Position numbers and translations under genes: made by a program. This document shows, one piece after another, positions 26,932 through 38,052 of a stretch of DNA of 64,000 bases. The first letter of the stretch is position 1; each line of letters starts with the position of its first letter. The stretch is taken from assembly GCF_017874455.1 (NCBI RefSeq), contig NZ_JAGGLN010000003.1:124001-188000 (forward strand). The letters run 5' to 3'. Below the pieces are notes generated by a model. It worked only from the letters and a program-made list of their open reading frames with translations, was not told the DNA's origin and did no database searches. The DNA comes from Methanobacterium aggregans (GTDB lineage: Archaea > Methanobacteriota > Methanobacteria > Methanobacteriales > Methanobacteriaceae).

Positions 26932-27146
26932 AATTACACCTCAAATTTGAAACAACGAATAAATAAACCATGAATTAACCCAAAAAAGAGTTTTAAATTC
27001 AAATTAATCTGTTATTTATTAAATCCACGGTTGAAAGTAGTGTTAATGTTAAATAGCAGTTTAAATCTGGATCAACTGCCAAAAAATAAACCAAACTTTC
27101 AAAGTAGATCCAATTTTATTTCAAATTGTCTAAGTAGTCACATCAT
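26932..27146. other. Start of a 700-bp intergenic region
   Basis: The divergent gap between the MFS exporter and the histidine kinase gene (26932-27636) is AT-rich. Apart from the small ORF at 27147-27317 I see no gene, tRNA or strong hairpin in it; it must hold both promoters. Confidence 0.5.
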
Positions 27147-27317
27147 CTGAAAAAAACCAAATTAAAAATTATCGTCATTATATTTTTAACATTAATATAT
27201 TTTTGTGGCATTGTTTATATACTTTTCTACGGTTACTCCCAGTTGATGAAGTCAAAAAACAGCGCATTGAATCCAAGTGGTTATGGTACTGTGAAAAATA
27301 TGAATCCTGTTTTTTAA
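27147..27317 (+). CDS. Possible small single-pass membrane protein (56 codons)
   Basis: An open frame from a CTG at 27147 encodes a basic N-terminus (LKKTKLK), a clear membrane helix (IIVIIFLTLIYFCGIVYILF) and a polar tail ending NMNPVF. No canonical start codon is present before an internal ATG at 27247, and no strong ribosome binding site is visible, so the start is uncertain. The hydrophobic block bounded by a positive N-terminus is not typical of random AT-rich sequence. Confidence 0.38.
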   Translation: MKKTKLKIIVIIFLTLIYFCGIVYILFYGYSQLMKSKNSALNPSGYGTVKNMNPVF

Positions 27318-27636
27318 ATTATAATTTGAATTAAAAAAGCTTTTAAAAATTTTTAACATATTTTTTTGTGCTCTAGGGATTTTATAAAGGAAATTTCCAT
27401 TAAAAATCAATTTCTACGACACCTTCTAACTTCAATATAATCATATACCTATTTATAGACCTTCTAATATGATTGGCCCATCCAGATTAAATAGATCTGT
27501 TCCTATCCTTTCAATACAATGTCAAGGTTTCTACTTGGGCCATGATCAAGGTCAAGGGTAAATTTCCATAAATATTTTTATGCTGAAACATCCAACCTCA
27601 ACATATACACATTGATTATGGAGAAACACTGAAAAT

Positions 27637-29346
27637 ATGTATCCCAACATTTTATCCCTGATTTCTTTCCTTATATTTGCTATTTACCTTTCTATAGGCA
27701 TCTACATATTAAAACTCAGCCCTGAATCTAAACTAAACCGTTCAGTTTTTATTTTATCAGTTATATTCGCTATCTGGGCATTCGCATACACTTTTTTCTA
27801 TTCTGCCCCGGATCAAGCATCTGCATGGTTCTGGTACAAGCTCTCGGCATTTGGAAGGTGTGCATACCCTGCGGGACTGCTTCAAATAGCACTCATACTC
27901 ACCAGAAATGATAAAATATTCAAAAAATGGTACCACTACATCCTTCTCTACGTGCCTGCAATATTCTTCATCTACGAGACAGTTACAGGTTCATTCACAG
28001 GACCCGGGCTTGTGTGGATAAATTCCCAATGGATAGACATTGCAACCAGCTGGTGGTACAGTTCATACATGGTTTACTTCACAGTCCTGCCTGTGTTATC
28101 CTACCTCCTCATATGGTTATGGGGAAGAAGGTCGGAAAGTCCCAGAGAAAAGAAACAGGGAAAAATAATTGTTCTAACTGCCATAGTAGCATTCATTCCA
28201 GGTTACATTGTGAACGCTGTTCTGCCATTCATAAACATCTTTGTTCTTCCTTCAATTGGTCAGATCATCGCTTTAATAGCATTTACAGGAATTGGATACG
28301 CTATTTCCAGGTACAAATTCCTGCAAATGACCCCAGATATAGCTGTGGATGAAATAATTTCCAGAACAACAGATATGATCATCTTCCTCAACAGAAGGGG
28401 AGAAATAGTGAATATAAATGAGCAGGCTGAAAGGATTCTTGGATACACTAAAAAAGAAATTATAGGGACAAAATGGACTGTTTTACTTCCGAAAGAGCAT
28501 ATAAAACCTGTTGAAAGGAAAATAGTTGATATGATCCATGAGAATGCTCCTGAAAAACAGTACATTGAGATGGATTTGAATTACCTAACCTTGAGGAATG
28601 AAAAAATTCCGGTTAAAATGTATTTTTCAGTTATCAGGGACGAATATGAAATTAGAGGCCGATTAATCGTTGCCCAGGACATGAGGCAAACAGAGAAACT
28701 TGAGAATGAAATAAAAGCCAAGGAAAAAGCCCTTGATGAAAAAGAAATGCTCATGAAGGAGATACATCACAGGGTTAAAAACAATTTAACTGTTATATCA
28801 AGCCTTCTCAGCCTGCAGTCACGTTACATACAAGATGATGAAACAAAAAGCATGTTCAAGGAAAGTCAGAACAGAGCAAGATCCATGGCCCTCATACATG
28901 AAAGACTTTACAAATCAGATAACCTTAAAAGCATTGATTTTGGTAATTATATAGGTGATCTTGCATCTGAACTGTTTAGAACCTACTCATTGAACAATGG
29001 AAATGTGAAATTAAATGTAGATGTGGACAATGAATTCCTGGACGTGGACGTGGCAGTTCCTTTGGGGATCATAGTCAACGAAATAATATCAAATTCCCTT
29101 AAGTATGCTTTTATAGGGAATAAAAAGGGATACATAAGCATTCACTTCCATAGGGAAGAGGATAAATTTGTTCTCAATGTTGAAGACAATGGTAATGGAA
29201 TACCTGAGAATTTCAACTATAAAAATTCAGATAGTCTCGGAATAAAGCTTATAAACAGTCTTGTGGAACAGATAGAAGGAAAAATGGAAGTCAAAAATGA
29301 TAATGGAACTTGCTTCAAAATCATCTTCAAGGAGACTGTTTATTGA
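27637..29346 (+). CDS. Membrane sensor histidine kinase (7TM-PAS-HisKA_2-HATPase)
   Basis: 569 residues. Seven membrane segments span roughly residues 1-225 (7TM histidine-kinase N-terminal type). A PAS domain follows (TTDMIIFLNRRGEIVNINEQAERILGYTKKEIIG), then a short coiled coil, a HisKA_2 phosphoacceptor (MLMKEIHHRVKNNLTVISSLLSLQSR, His in EIHHR) and a HATPase with N box (GIIVNEIISNSLKYAF) and G box (NVEDNGNGIPENF). No response regulator is adjacent, so it is an orphan kinase. Signal unknown. Expressed alone. Confidence 0.93.
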   Translation: MYPNILSLISFLIFAIYLSIGIYILKLSPESKLNRSVFILSVIFAIWAFAYTFFYSAPDQASAWFWYKLSAFGRCAYPAGLLQIALILTRNDKIFKKWYHYILLYVPAIFFIYETVTGSFTGPGLVWINSQWIDIATSWWYSSYMVYFTVLPVLSYLLIWLWGRRSESPREKKQGKIIVLTAIVAFIPGYIVNAVLPFINIFVLPSIGQIIALIAFTGIGYAISRYKFLQMTPDIAVDEIISRTTDMIIFLNRRGEIVNINEQAERILGYTKKEIIGTKWTVLLPKEHIKPVERKIVDMIHENAPEKQYIEMDLNYLTLRNEKIPVKMYFSVIRDEYEIRGRLIVAQDMRQTEKLENEIKAKEKALDEKEMLMKEIHHRVKNNLTVISSLLSLQSRYIQDDETKSMFKESQNRARSMALIHERLYKSDNLKSIDFGNYIGDLASELFRTYSLNNGNVKLNVDVDNEFLDVDVAVPLGIIVNEIISNSLKYAFIGNKKGYISIHFHREEDKFVLNVEDNGNGIPENFNYKNSDSLGIKLINSLVEQIEGKMEVKNDNGTCFKIIFKETVY

Positions 29347-29602
29347 ATAAAAAAATTTTAAGACATTTAAAAGTATGAATTTTTGAAATAATTAATTTGA
29401 ATTTAATTAACAAATAATTTAAGTATTAAAAAGAATAATTGGAGTTTTAAATTCTGTTTTCTGGGAACAGTTTATATTTAATAATTTTAATATACATTTA
29501 AGTATTACTTTTAACGTGTTTCTTAATTATAAAAACTTTTATAACACCAACAACAGAAATTTAATGTTAACTTCATTTTCTCATTTTTTTGGAGGACAGC
29601 AG

Positions 29603-30889
29603 ATGAACTTTGATTTGGAAACTAATGAAAAAGGAAATTTAAGCATAGGCAAGGAGGATGCATTGGAACTTGCCCAGAGGTATAAAACCCCGCTTTACGT
29701 TATAGACGAGAATAAAATACGTGAAAACTACAGAAGGCTTTACGGAGCTTTTTCACAATACTATGAAGATTTTAAGATGTACTACGCCTGCAAGGCAAAC
29801 ACGAACCTTGCAGTCATGAAGATCCTTGAGGAAGAAGGAAGCGGAATAGATGCAGTGTCTCCTGGAGAGATCTACACTTCACTTCTTGCAGGATTTGACC
29901 CTTCAAGAATTCTTTACACTGGAAACAACGTTACAGATGAAGAACTTGAATTTGCACTATCCTCTGGAGTCAGGTTAAATGTTGACTCCATTTCACAGCT
30001 GAAACGACTTTCAAAGCTTCCAGGTTCTGAGGGACTTGAAATATCCTTCAGGGTGAATCCAATGGTGGGTGCTGGACACCACGACCACTGTATAACTGGA
30101 GGACCCCTGAGTAAATTTGGAATCATGGAAGAAGAAGCTGTAGATGTCTACAAAATGGCTCAGGATATGGGTTTCAAACCTGTTGGTATACACAGCCACA
30201 TAGGCTCAGGAATACTCGACCCTGAACCATTCATGCTGGCTGTCAGAACTCTCATGGATGTTGCTGGAAGGGTTCATGAAGGTGCAGGTGTTGAATTTGA
30301 TTTCATAGACTTTGGAGGAGGTATAGGAATACCATACACTCCAGAGGAGAGTAAACTCAATATAAACGTCTTCGCAGAGAAGATAACAGACCTCTTCAAG
30401 GACAAATTAAAGGAGTACGGCCTTGGAAAACCAACCATGTGCATAGAACCTGGCCGTTACATAGTTGGAGATTCTTCAATACTTCTAACCAGAGTAAACA
30501 GTATAAAACAGAGTTACAGGAAATTTGCAGGTGTTGATGCTGGTTTTAACACACTTCTCAGACCCACAATGTATGATTCTTATCACCACATCGTTGTTGC
30601 AGACAAACCCTATGCAGAGGCAACTCAGAAGATAGATATTGCAGGGGACGTGTGTGAATCTGGAGACTTGTTTGCAAGGGACAGACCAATGCCTGAAATT
30701 GAAGAGGGTGATGTACTTGCAATATTAAATGCAGGTGCCTACGCATTCTCAATGTCTTCCCAGTACAACAGCAGACCAAGGCCTGCAGAGGTGCTTGTGA
30801 ATGATGGAGAATCTGAAGTTATTAGGGAAAGGGAAACATTCGCAGATCTATTTACCAAACAAAACGTTCCAGTGAGGCTTCTTAAATGA
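29603..30889 (+). CDS. lysA: Diaminopimelate decarboxylase
   Basis: 428 residues, PLP-dependent fold type III decarboxylase making L-lysine from meso-DAP. Features: [17 protein letters not shown] (PLP Lys), [52 protein letters not shown] and [14 protein letters not shown] (active-site Cys). ATG 29603 follows GGAGGACAGC; the frame is open upstream to 29516 but without support. Coupled to dapF by an ATGA overlap. Confidence 0.95.
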   Translation: MNFDLETNEKGNLSIGKEDALELAQRYKTPLYVIDENKIRENYRRLYGAFSQYYEDFKMYYACKANTNLAVMKILEEEGSGIDAVSPGEIYTSLLAGFDPSRILYTGNNVTDEELEFALSSGVRLNVDSISQLKRLSKLPGSEGLEISFRVNPMVGAGHHDHCITGGPLSKFGIMEEEAVDVYKMAQDMGFKPVGIHSHIGSGILDPEPFMLAVRTLMDVAGRVHEGAGVEFDFIDFGGGIGIPYTPEESKLNINVFAEKITDLFKDKLKEYGLGKPTMCIEPGRYIVGDSSILLTRVNSIKQSYRKFAGVDAGFNTLLRPTMYDSYHHIVVADKPYAEATQKIDIAGDVCESGDLFARDRPMPEIEEGDVLAILNAGAYAFSMSSQYNSRPRPAEVLVNDGESEVIRERETFADLFTKQNVPVRLLK

Positions 30890-31803
30890 TAAATGAAATA
30901 CAGATTGATGATAACATGGAAAACGATAAATTAATAATATTTTCAAAGATGCACGGACTTGGAAACGACTACGTTGTAGTGGACGAATCAAAAGAGGAAA
31001 TAATCCCAGAATACAAGAAGCCTGCCTTCGTTGAAGAGGTATGCAGACGAGGATTTTCAGTTGGAGCAGATGGAGTTATATTCGTTGCCCCTGCAACAGT
31101 TGAAGAGGCAGATATACGTTTCAGAATATTCAATGCAGATGGAAGCGAAGCTGAAATGTGTGGAAATGGAATCCGGTGTTTTGTAAAATTTGTTTTCGAA
31201 AATGGAATAGTTACCGAAGAAAGCATGATGGTTGAAACCCTTGGCGGCCTTAAAGAAGTTGATTTAAACGTCAGGAACTGTCAGGTTGTATCATCAACTG
31301 TGGATATGGGATTTGCAAATTTCAACGCCGATGAAATACCCATGAAACAGGGTGTAAGTGAAACTGGTGAATTTCTGGAACAGGAACTTAACGTTGCTGG
31401 AGAAAAGATGAAGATGAGTGCTGTGAGTGTTGGAAACCCCCATGCAGTCATATTCACTGAGGATGTTGAAGGTGTGGACCTGGACTTTGTAGGGCCAATA
31501 ATAGAAAATCATGATGCATTTCCACAGCGAACCAACGTTCATTTCGTTAAAATAATAAACAGGAACGAAATAGAAATGTTAACCTGGGAGAGAGGTGCTG
31601 GATTCACCTACGCCTGCGGTACCGGAGCAACCTCCTGTGCACTTATAGGTTACAAACTCGGAAAACTCGATGAAGAAGTTCTTGTCCATCTTCCAGGTGG
31701 AGACCTTTTAATACTTGTCCAGGAAGTGGATGGAAAACTCAAAGCATTCATGGAAGGAGAAGCCAAGCTTGTATTTGATGGGGTAATGGACTTCGCGTTT
31801 TAA
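30886..31803 (+). CDS. dapF: Diaminopimelate epimerase
   Basis: Interconverts LL- and meso-DAP, one step before LysA. The two catalytic cysteines are visible in [15 protein letters not shown] and [20 protein letters not shown], with [13 protein letters not shown] at the N-terminus and VGNPHAVIF in the middle. Its ATG overlaps the lysA stop (ATGA), giving a translationally coupled pair. The extra 19 residues before KMHGLGND may include the true start at a later Met (MENDK). Length of about 300 fits the family. Confidence 0.95.
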   Translation: MINEIQIDDNMENDKLIIFSKMHGLGNDYVVVDESKEEIIPEYKKPAFVEEVCRRGFSVGADGVIFVAPATVEEADIRFRIFNADGSEAEMCGNGIRCFVKFVFENGIVTEESMMVETLGGLKEVDLNVRNCQVVSSTVDMGFANFNADEIPMKQGVSETGEFLEQELNVAGEKMKMSAVSVGNPHAVIFTEDVEGVDLDFVGPIIENHDAFPQRTNVHFVKIINRNEIEMLTWERGAGFTYACGTGATSCALIGYKLGKLDEEVLVHLPGGDLLILVQEVDGKLKAFMEGEAKLVFDGVMDFAF

Positions 31804-31806
31804 ATA

Positions 31807-31842
31807 GTGATTGATTAAAAAAATATAACCATTAATCATCAC
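31807..31842 (+). terminator. Possible hairpin after dapF
   Basis: GTGATTGATTAA and TTAATCATCAC form a stem with a one-base bulge, beginning 4 nt after the dapF stop. AT-rich and without a clear T-run after it. Confidence 0.35.
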
Positions 31843-32037
31843 TTTAAACCCATTTGATTTAAACTTAGATACAATTTAAGGATAATATCTGAAATTAAAT
31901 CATTTTGAAATCTTTTTTTAAGTTTAAATAATAAATAAATAGTTTTAATGGAATATTGTTCTTATTAAGTTGCTATTGAATTAAAAATTTTTAAGACAAG
32001 AAATATTTTTATTATCCTTAGTTAGGAATATGATATT

Positions 32038-32085
32038 ATGATTCATGAGTTGACTAAAATTAGAAGAAGTAGAGGATTGCAATGA
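32038..32085 (+). CDS. 15-codon ORF coupled to the AT-rich membrane gene
   Basis: MIHELTKIRRSRGLQ followed by TGA, which overlaps the ATG of the next gene (ATGA). An AGGA lies 9-10 nt before the ATG. The peptide reads like the first residues of an XRE-type helix-turn-helix protein (KIRRSRGLTQ-like) cut off by a stop. Either a leader peptide or the remnant of a deleted regulator. Confidence 0.35.
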   Translation: MIHELTKIRRSRGLQ

Positions 32086-32987
32086 ATTTGTTAATAGAAT
32101 CTATGAATTCCTTTATTAATTCTCTGAACACTAGGGAAATGGCACTCATGATAATAGGTATTGTATTTTTAATAGTGATATCTTCTATTAAGAAAGTAAG
32201 AAAATCATTGCTTGATGTAGTAAGGATATTTTTTTCTTCTATTAAAATTTTAGTTCCTTTTATAGGAATGATTTTGTATATATCTTTAATTTTATTTATA
32301 TTATATAATATAGGGTTTTTGAATATGAATCATGTTAAAGACGTGATTTTTTGGTTTTTTATCGTCGCGATTCCTTTATTTTTCACATCAAATAAAGTCA
32401 GAGAGGATAAAAATTTTTTTAAAACTAAAGCGGTTGAATATGTTAAATTAATAACCATTTTTGGCTTTTTAATTAATTTTTATACTCTTCCTATACTTGT
32501 TGAGCTAATATTACAAGTTTTTTTATTATTTTTAATACTTTTAATAACCGTTTCTAAGACTGATAAAAAATATAAACGTGCTGAAACCTTTTTAAATATA
32601 ATTTTGTTAATTATTGTTGCTTATTTAGTTATATTTTCCATAAACAGTTTATTCGTACATCCTAATGATTTTATAAATATAAATACGTTAATTACTTATA
32701 TTTTACCCGCAATTTTAACAATTTTATTATTGCCTTTTATTTATTTATGGGCATTATTTATGAGGTATGAACTGTTTTATGTACTGTTGAAATTTCAATT
32801 TAAAGAGTCAAAATTAGTTGGATATGTTTTTAAAGAAGTATTTAAGAGATATAATCTGGATCTATATGGGCTAGATGATTTTTTGTCGAAGTTCCAAATT
32901 TTTAATATAAAAAGAACTGAAGATGTTGAGAAAGAAATTCAAAAAGCAGGAAAAAAAGTTAAATCACAAAATGAGAATATTGAGTGA
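32082..32987 (+). CDS. AT-rich orphan integral membrane protein
   Basis: 301 residues with about six to seven membrane segments and a charged C-terminal tail (RTEDVEKEIQKAGKKVKSQNENIE). Base composition is visibly more AT-rich and richer in Ile/Leu/Phe codons ending in A/T than neighbouring genes (lysA, dapF, hef), suggesting acquisition from elsewhere. I recognise no family or catalytic motif. AGAGG lies just before the ATG, which overlaps the stop of a 15-codon ORF. Confidence 0.7.
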   Translation: MNLLIESMNSFINSLNTREMALMIIGIVFLIVISSIKKVRKSLLDVVRIFFSSIKILVPFIGMILYISLILFILYNIGFLNMNHVKDVIFWFFIVAIPLFFTSNKVREDKNFFKTKAVEYVKLITIFGFLINFYTLPILVELILQVFLLFLILLITVSKTDKKYKRAETFLNIILLIIVAYLVIFSINSLFVHPNDFININTLITYILPAILTILLLPFIYLWALFMRYELFYVLLKFQFKESKLVGYVFKEVFKRYNLDLYGLDDFLSKFQIFNIKRTEDVEKEIQKAGKKVKSQNENIE

Positions 32988-33155
32988 TTTAATATTTATA
33001 ATAAAAATAAGTAGGGGTTTGAAATTATTTGAACCTCGATTTTAATATTTAAAGCCCATATCTTCTTCTGGCTAATTCAAAATATGATATATAAGTGATA
33101 TAAATTAATAATTAATAATTCAAAAAAGCATTCAAATCATTTATTAGGTAATAAA

Positions 33156-35627
33156 ATGGCCAAACAGATACATAACAATAAGTCCCACCCATCAAAGGAA
33201 TCTGGGAGGTGGATCCAACACTCCCTGATAAAGCCGGGTAAAATTGAGGCAAGGCTGTACCAGCAGGTTCTGGCTGCAGGTGTACTTAAAAAGGGCAACA
33301 GTATGATCGTGGCCCCTACAGCCCTTGGAAAAACTATCGTTGCTGCACTGGTTGCTGCAGAACGGCTTAAAAAGTTTCCAGAGTCCAAGGTTCTGCTGCT
33401 GGCACCTTCAAAACCCCTGGTTATCCAGCATGAGGAGAGCTTCAAAGAATTTCTGAAGGCGCCTTCAGCATCACTAACAGGGGCTGTAAACCCTAAAGAA
33501 AGAATTAAACGATGGAATGCTTCTCAGATAATTTGTGCAACTCCCCAAACAGTTGAATCTGATGTTATATCTGGAAGGTATTCTTTAAAGGATGTTTCAC
33601 TCCTTGTTTTTGATGAATGTCATCGTGGTGTGGGTTCCTATTCATACGTTTACTTGGCAGATAAGTACAGTAAGGAGGGTGAAAATAAGCTCAGCCTTGG
33701 ACTTACAGCTTCTCCGGGATGGAACAATGAAAAGATAAAAGAAGTCTGTGAAAATCTGTTTATAAAGGACGTTGTAATTAAAACTGAAGAAGATACTGAT
33801 GTTGAACCCTACTTCAATCCTGTAGAAGTTAAATGGATTAAAGTGGATTTAAAACCTGAATTAAAGGAAATAAAATCCCATATGGATAATGCCCTCAAGG
33901 CTCGTTTGAAAACCCTGAAACGAATGGGGATATTAAGGTCAATATCCAACGTCAGTAAGCGAGAGGTTCTCATTGCACAGGGAAAGGCCCAGAGGAGAAT
34001 AGGGAGTAGTGCTAGACCTCCTAAAAAATGTTTCCTTGCAGTTTCTCTTTTAACAGCTGTTATAAACATTCTTCATTCCGTTGAACTGCTTGAAACCCAG
34101 GGTGTAAGCACGTTGCACAGTTACTTCAGGCGTTTCAAGAAGAAAAAAACCAAGGCCGCAAAAAGCCTCATGAATGATCCTGAATTTTACACTGCAATGG
34201 AACTTACAGAAAAAGCATTTCAGGAAGACATAGAACATCCGAAACTTGAAAAATTGATTAAAATACTTGAAAAGGAGCTTAAAAATCCTGATTCAAAGAT
34301 CATAGTTTTCAGCCAGTTCAGGGACACTGTGAACAACATATACGATAAATGTCTTGAAAATAACATAAATGCGGTTAAATTCTTTGGACAGGCATCCAGA
34401 GATACTGAAAAGGGTTTAACCCAAAAAAAGCAGAAGGAAATAATAAAGGACTTCAAAAAGGGCGTTTACGATGTTCTGATATCTACCAGTGTTGCTGAGG
34501 AGGGTATAGACATTCCATCGGTTGATCTGGTTGTACTATACGAGCCAGTTCCTTCAGAGATAAGAATGATACAGCGCCGTGGAAGAACTGGTCGAAAGAA
34601 CAAAGGAAAAATGATCATCCTCATAACCAAGGGGACACGGGATGAATCTTACTACTGGTCCAGCATCAACAAGGAAAAGAAGATGAAGAAACAGCTCTCA
34701 ACGAGTTACAGAAATGATGATGTGTCCTTCAAAGAAATGAAAGATAATTTTGTTGGAACTTTCAAAGAATCCAAAGCTGCTGAATTTAAGGATGAAATTG
34801 AACATTCTGAATCAAAGGATTCATCAAAGAGTTTAGATCAGACAAAAAAGGTTTTGAATCAGACACAAGAAGGAAATGATCCTGAAACAATGGATACAAA
34901 AGAAAGTGATAGGGAAGACAATATTTTCAGACCTGTTATTTATGCAGATTCTAGAGAAGGTAATTCTTCTGTTTTAAGGGAACTTGATGGGTTAGATGTT
35001 AAAATAAGGGTTAAAGGTCTTGCAGTTGCAGATTATCAGGTCAGTGATGATGTTGCAATTGAAAGAAAAACTGTAAAAGATTTTATAAGTTCTATTATGG
35101 ATAAAAGACTCCATAAACAGGCAAAAGAACTGGTTGAAAACTTCAAAAAACCCTTGATGATCATTGAGGGGGACAACCTTTACTCTGGATTTGTGCATCC
35201 AAATGCTGTGAGAGGTGCCCTTGCATCCATAGCAGTGGACTTTGGAATTCCAATAATACCAACACGTTCTGAGGCAGATACTGCGGCCATGATAACACGA
35301 ATCGCATTGAGGGAGCAGAGCCGTGAAAAAAAGGCCGTGCAGATAAGAACTGAAAAAAAACCTCTGACAACATGGGAGCAGCAGCTTTATATAGTTGAAT
35401 CCCTGCCAAATGTGGGTCCAGTAACTGCAAGAAAGCTTCTTGAAGAATTTAAAACTGTTAAAAGTATTGTAAATGCTGGAGAAGATGAACTCAAAAAGGT
35501 TGATGGTATTGGGGATAAAATTGCTAAAGGAATAGTTTCAGTGGTTGGTTCAGGGTTCAAAACAATTGATGGAAGGAAGGTTTACCTTAAAAATCAAAGC
35601 CGCATCAGTGTGAAGAAGGAAGATTGA
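33156..35627 (+). CDS. hef: Hef-type helicase/XPF-family nuclease
   Basis: 823 residues. The N-terminal SF2 helicase (FANCM/Hef type) has [16 protein letters not shown] (Walker A), [12 protein letters not shown] (DECH box), [30 protein letters not shown] and [12 protein letters not shown]. After a charged linker (residues about 540-590) comes the ERCC4 nuclease domain, [11 protein letters not shown] and [23 protein letters not shown] (ERKxxxD motif). Tandem helix-hairpin-helix elements end it ([29 protein letters not shown]). It processes stalled forks and branched DNA. ATG start, 167 bp after the AT-rich orphan gene. Confidence 0.96.
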   Translation: MAKQIHNNKSHPSKESGRWIQHSLIKPGKIEARLYQQVLAAGVLKKGNSMIVAPTALGKTIVAALVAAERLKKFPESKVLLLAPSKPLVIQHEESFKEFLKAPSASLTGAVNPKERIKRWNASQIICATPQTVESDVISGRYSLKDVSLLVFDECHRGVGSYSYVYLADKYSKEGENKLSLGLTASPGWNNEKIKEVCENLFIKDVVIKTEEDTDVEPYFNPVEVKWIKVDLKPELKEIKSHMDNALKARLKTLKRMGILRSISNVSKREVLIAQGKAQRRIGSSARPPKKCFLAVSLLTAVINILHSVELLETQGVSTLHSYFRRFKKKKTKAAKSLMNDPEFYTAMELTEKAFQEDIEHPKLEKLIKILEKELKNPDSKIIVFSQFRDTVNNIYDKCLENNINAVKFFGQASRDTEKGLTQKKQKEIIKDFKKGVYDVLISTSVAEEGIDIPSVDLVVLYEPVPSEIRMIQRRGRTGRKNKGKMIILITKGTRDESYYWSSINKEKKMKKQLSTSYRNDDVSFKEMKDNFVGTFKESKAAEFKDEIEHSESKDSSKSLDQTKKVLNQTQEGNDPETMDTKESDREDNIFRPVIYADSREGNSSVLRELDGLDVKIRVKGLAVADYQVSDDVAIERKTVKDFISSIMDKRLHKQAKELVENFKKPLMIIEGDNLYSGFVHPNAVRGALASIAVDFGIPIIPTRSEADTAAMITRIALREQSREKKAVQIRTEKKPLTTWEQQLYIVESLPNVGPVTARKLLEEFKTVKSIVNAGEDELKKVDGIGDKIAKGIVSVVGSGFKTIDGRKVYLKNQSRISVKKED

Positions 35628-35806
35628 AATCCTAGAAGATACTGCTTAAAATTGGTTAAATTATTATTTATTTTAAATTTTAATTGAAATAAAATTAAAC
35701 AATAATATAAATTATTTAAAATATGATTAAAAGAATATTGTAACAATAAATATAAAATCAATTATCTTGAACTAATTAAAACAAAATTGAAGGCATATCC
35801 AAGTAA

Positions 35807-36574
35807 TTGAATTATCATGAGTTTATAAGAGAGTGGAGTGATTTTTTGCGTATTCTGGTTGATGAAAGGGATAAAAAGTACATGGTTGGTGATAAGGAGT
35901 TCCACACAGACTTCGGAGTCATTAAAGAAGAGGATATAATTTCAAGTAAAGCTGGTGATGTTTTAAAAACACATCTTGGAAAAGAATTCAAAGTTATGGA
36001 ACCAAATATAAATGATTACATTGATATGATGGAAAGGAAGTGTTCAATAATCCTTCAAAAGGATATTGGAATGGTTGTGGCATTCACCGGACTGGGGAAC
36101 GGATGTAAAGTTGTTGATGCAGGTACTGGGGCTGGAGCCACTGCAATGCACTTCGCCAATGTTGTGGGGCCTGAAGGTAACGTGACAAGCTATGAGGTGC
36201 GTGAAGATTTTGCAGAAATTGCGAAACGTAACGTGGAAGGATTTGGATTCAAAAACCTTGAAGTTAAATGTGCAGATGTTACAGAAGGTATTTCAGAAGA
36301 TAGCCTGGATCTCGTGTTTTTGGATCTGCCCAAACCATGGGACGTTGCAGATTACGCCATGGAATCCCTTAAAAATGGGGGACACATTGCAGCTTACACC
36401 CCCTACATGGAACAGTTCCAAACCTTCAGCAGAATCCTTAAAAAAGTTGGATTTTCAGATGTAAAGGTTTTAGAATGTATTGTAAGGGAAATAGAAGTTA
36501 AAGCTAAGGGAACCAGACCAAAAACTCGTATGGCAGGACATACAGGTTATTTAACCTTTGGAAGAAAGTTGTGA
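35807..36574 (+). CDS. trmI: tRNA (adenine-N1)-methyltransferase TrmI-like
   Basis: 255 residues. Class I SAM fold with VVDAGTGAGATAMHFANVVGPEGNVTSYEVREDF (SAM loop), VKCADVTEGISEDSLDLVFLDLPKPWDVADYA (DLPKPW catalytic-site region) and the C-terminal RPKTRMAGHTGYLTFGRK, all typical of archaeal m1A57/58 tRNA methyltransferase. Forms a tetramer in known members. The first usable start is a TTG at 35807, with no clear ribosome binding site. Confidence 0.9.
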   Translation: MNYHEFIREWSDFLRILVDERDKKYMVGDKEFHTDFGVIKEEDIISSKAGDVLKTHLGKEFKVMEPNINDYIDMMERKCSIILQKDIGMVVAFTGLGNGCKVVDAGTGAGATAMHFANVVGPEGNVTSYEVREDFAEIAKRNVEGFGFKNLEVKCADVTEGISEDSLDLVFLDLPKPWDVADYAMESLKNGGHIAAYTPYMEQFQTFSRILKKVGFSDVKVLECIVREIEVKAKGTRPKTRMAGHTGYLTFGRKL

Positions 36575-36741
36575 TTGAATTTTTCTTAAACTTCGTTAAG
36601 AACTTTATTCCCTGCTTTTTTTAGTTGCTTGAAAATCAATTTAAATAGAAATTGATCCAAAGATTGAAAGTGAATTTGAAAAAGGTGAATGAAAAATTAA
36701 AAGGGATAATGAATGGAAATAGGATGATAAATGGTGTTTAT

Positions 36742-37662
36742 ATGGGCTTCGATCAGGAAAATATCATTTCAATAAGAGATTTCAGTATAGAAGATGTTGA
36801 GTACATCCTTAAGTTAGCAGAAAAAATGGAACCCATTGCAAGGTCAAAGAAACCTTCCAATGTTCTTGCAGGGAAAATACTTGGAATGCTATTTTATGAA
36901 CCATCAACAAGAACCAGGCTTTCATTTGAAACTTCCATGAAAAGATTAGGTGGAAGTACCGTGGGATTTGCAGAGGCGGGTGTGAGTTCAGCTACTAAAG
37001 GAGAAAATCTGAATGATACTGTTAAAATAGTCTCAGAGTATGTTGATGCAATTGTTATAAGACATAACATGGAAGGTACAGCCAGGTACGTTTCAGATCT
37101 TGTGGATGTACCAGTTATAAATGCTGGAGACGGTGCAGGACAGCATCCAAGCCAAACTCTTTTGGATCTTTACACCATGAAGAGGGTGCTTGGAAAAATA
37201 GAAGATCTGAATGTTTCACTCATAGGAGACCTTAAATATGGTAGAACGGTCCATTCGCTTGTTTATGCACTTGCAATGTTTGGAGTGAATATGAACTTTG
37301 TTTCCCCTCCAGAACTTAGAATGCCAAAGGGAATACTTCATGATTTGAGCAAAACAGGAGTTTCAATTAAGGAAACGGATGATATTAAAGATGTTCTTAA
37401 TAAATCAGATGTTCTTTATGTTACAAGGATACAGAAAGAAAGATTCCCAGACCCTGAAGAGTACTCCCGAATTAAAGGAGCTTATATGATAGATTTAAAT
37501 CTTCTTGAAGGAACAGAAACCATAGTCATGCATCCACTCCCAAGGATCGATGAAATATCTCATGATGTTGATGATAGTGTATATGGAAAGTACTTCCAAC
37601 AGGCATTTTATGGAGTACCTGTGCGTATGGCCATCCTTGAAACAATGATAAAGGGTTTTTAA
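36742..37662 (+). CDS. pyrB: Aspartate carbamoyltransferase catalytic subunit
   Basis: 306 residues from the ATG at 36742 (GGTG upstream), which matches family length; the frame is open to 36652. Carbamoyl-phosphate loop [60 protein letters not shown] and [11 protein letters not shown] are all present. First committed step of pyrimidine synthesis. The regulatory subunit gene pyrI is not adjacent. Confidence 0.95.
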   Translation: MGFDQENIISIRDFSIEDVEYILKLAEKMEPIARSKKPSNVLAGKILGMLFYEPSTRTRLSFETSMKRLGGSTVGFAEAGVSSATKGENLNDTVKIVSEYVDAIVIRHNMEGTARYVSDLVDVPVINAGDGAGQHPSQTLLDLYTMKRVLGKIEDLNVSLIGDLKYGRTVHSLVYALAMFGVNMNFVSPPELRMPKGILHDLSKTGVSIKETDDIKDVLNKSDVLYVTRIQKERFPDPEEYSRIKGAYMIDLNLLEGTETIVMHPLPRIDEISHDVDDSVYGKYFQQAFYGVPVRMAILETMIKGF

Positions 37663-38010
37663 GTTAATACTTATAGGATCCTTTAGGAAACTTTTGATTT
37701 AATTGAAAGAAATTTGATCCTTAAAAGTGTCAAAGTTAGGAAGTATAAATCAGTTCAATTGAATAATTTTTGAAGAATAAAATATTTTGAATTTTTTATT
37801 TTTTTATTTTTAGTCTTTTTTTAGAGTTCAATAGATTCTGATTTCAATAGCTTCTACTTAAAAAATGAGGTTTCATTGAAATTTTAAATTTAAATCCTTA
37901 ATTTTTTTTTGGTTGATTAAATTTTTTAGAATATTTTTAGAATAATTTAAAATAATTTTTTAAAAAAGACTTGTTAAAAAAGGATTCATTGAATTATAAA
38001 AGAAAATGAA

Positions 38011-38036
38011 GAAGGATGAAGCTTATGTGATCCTTC
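38011..38036 (-). terminator. Hairpin downstream of cdc6
   Basis: GAAGGAT (38011-38017) and ATCCTTC (38030-38036), 17 nt past the cdc6 stop codon on the minus strand, followed on that strand by a T-rich stretch. The rest of the 390-bp convergent gap between pyrB and cdc6 (37663-38052) is AT-rich and shows no gene. Confidence 0.5.
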
Positions 38037-38052
38037 CTTTTGAATTTTGATC

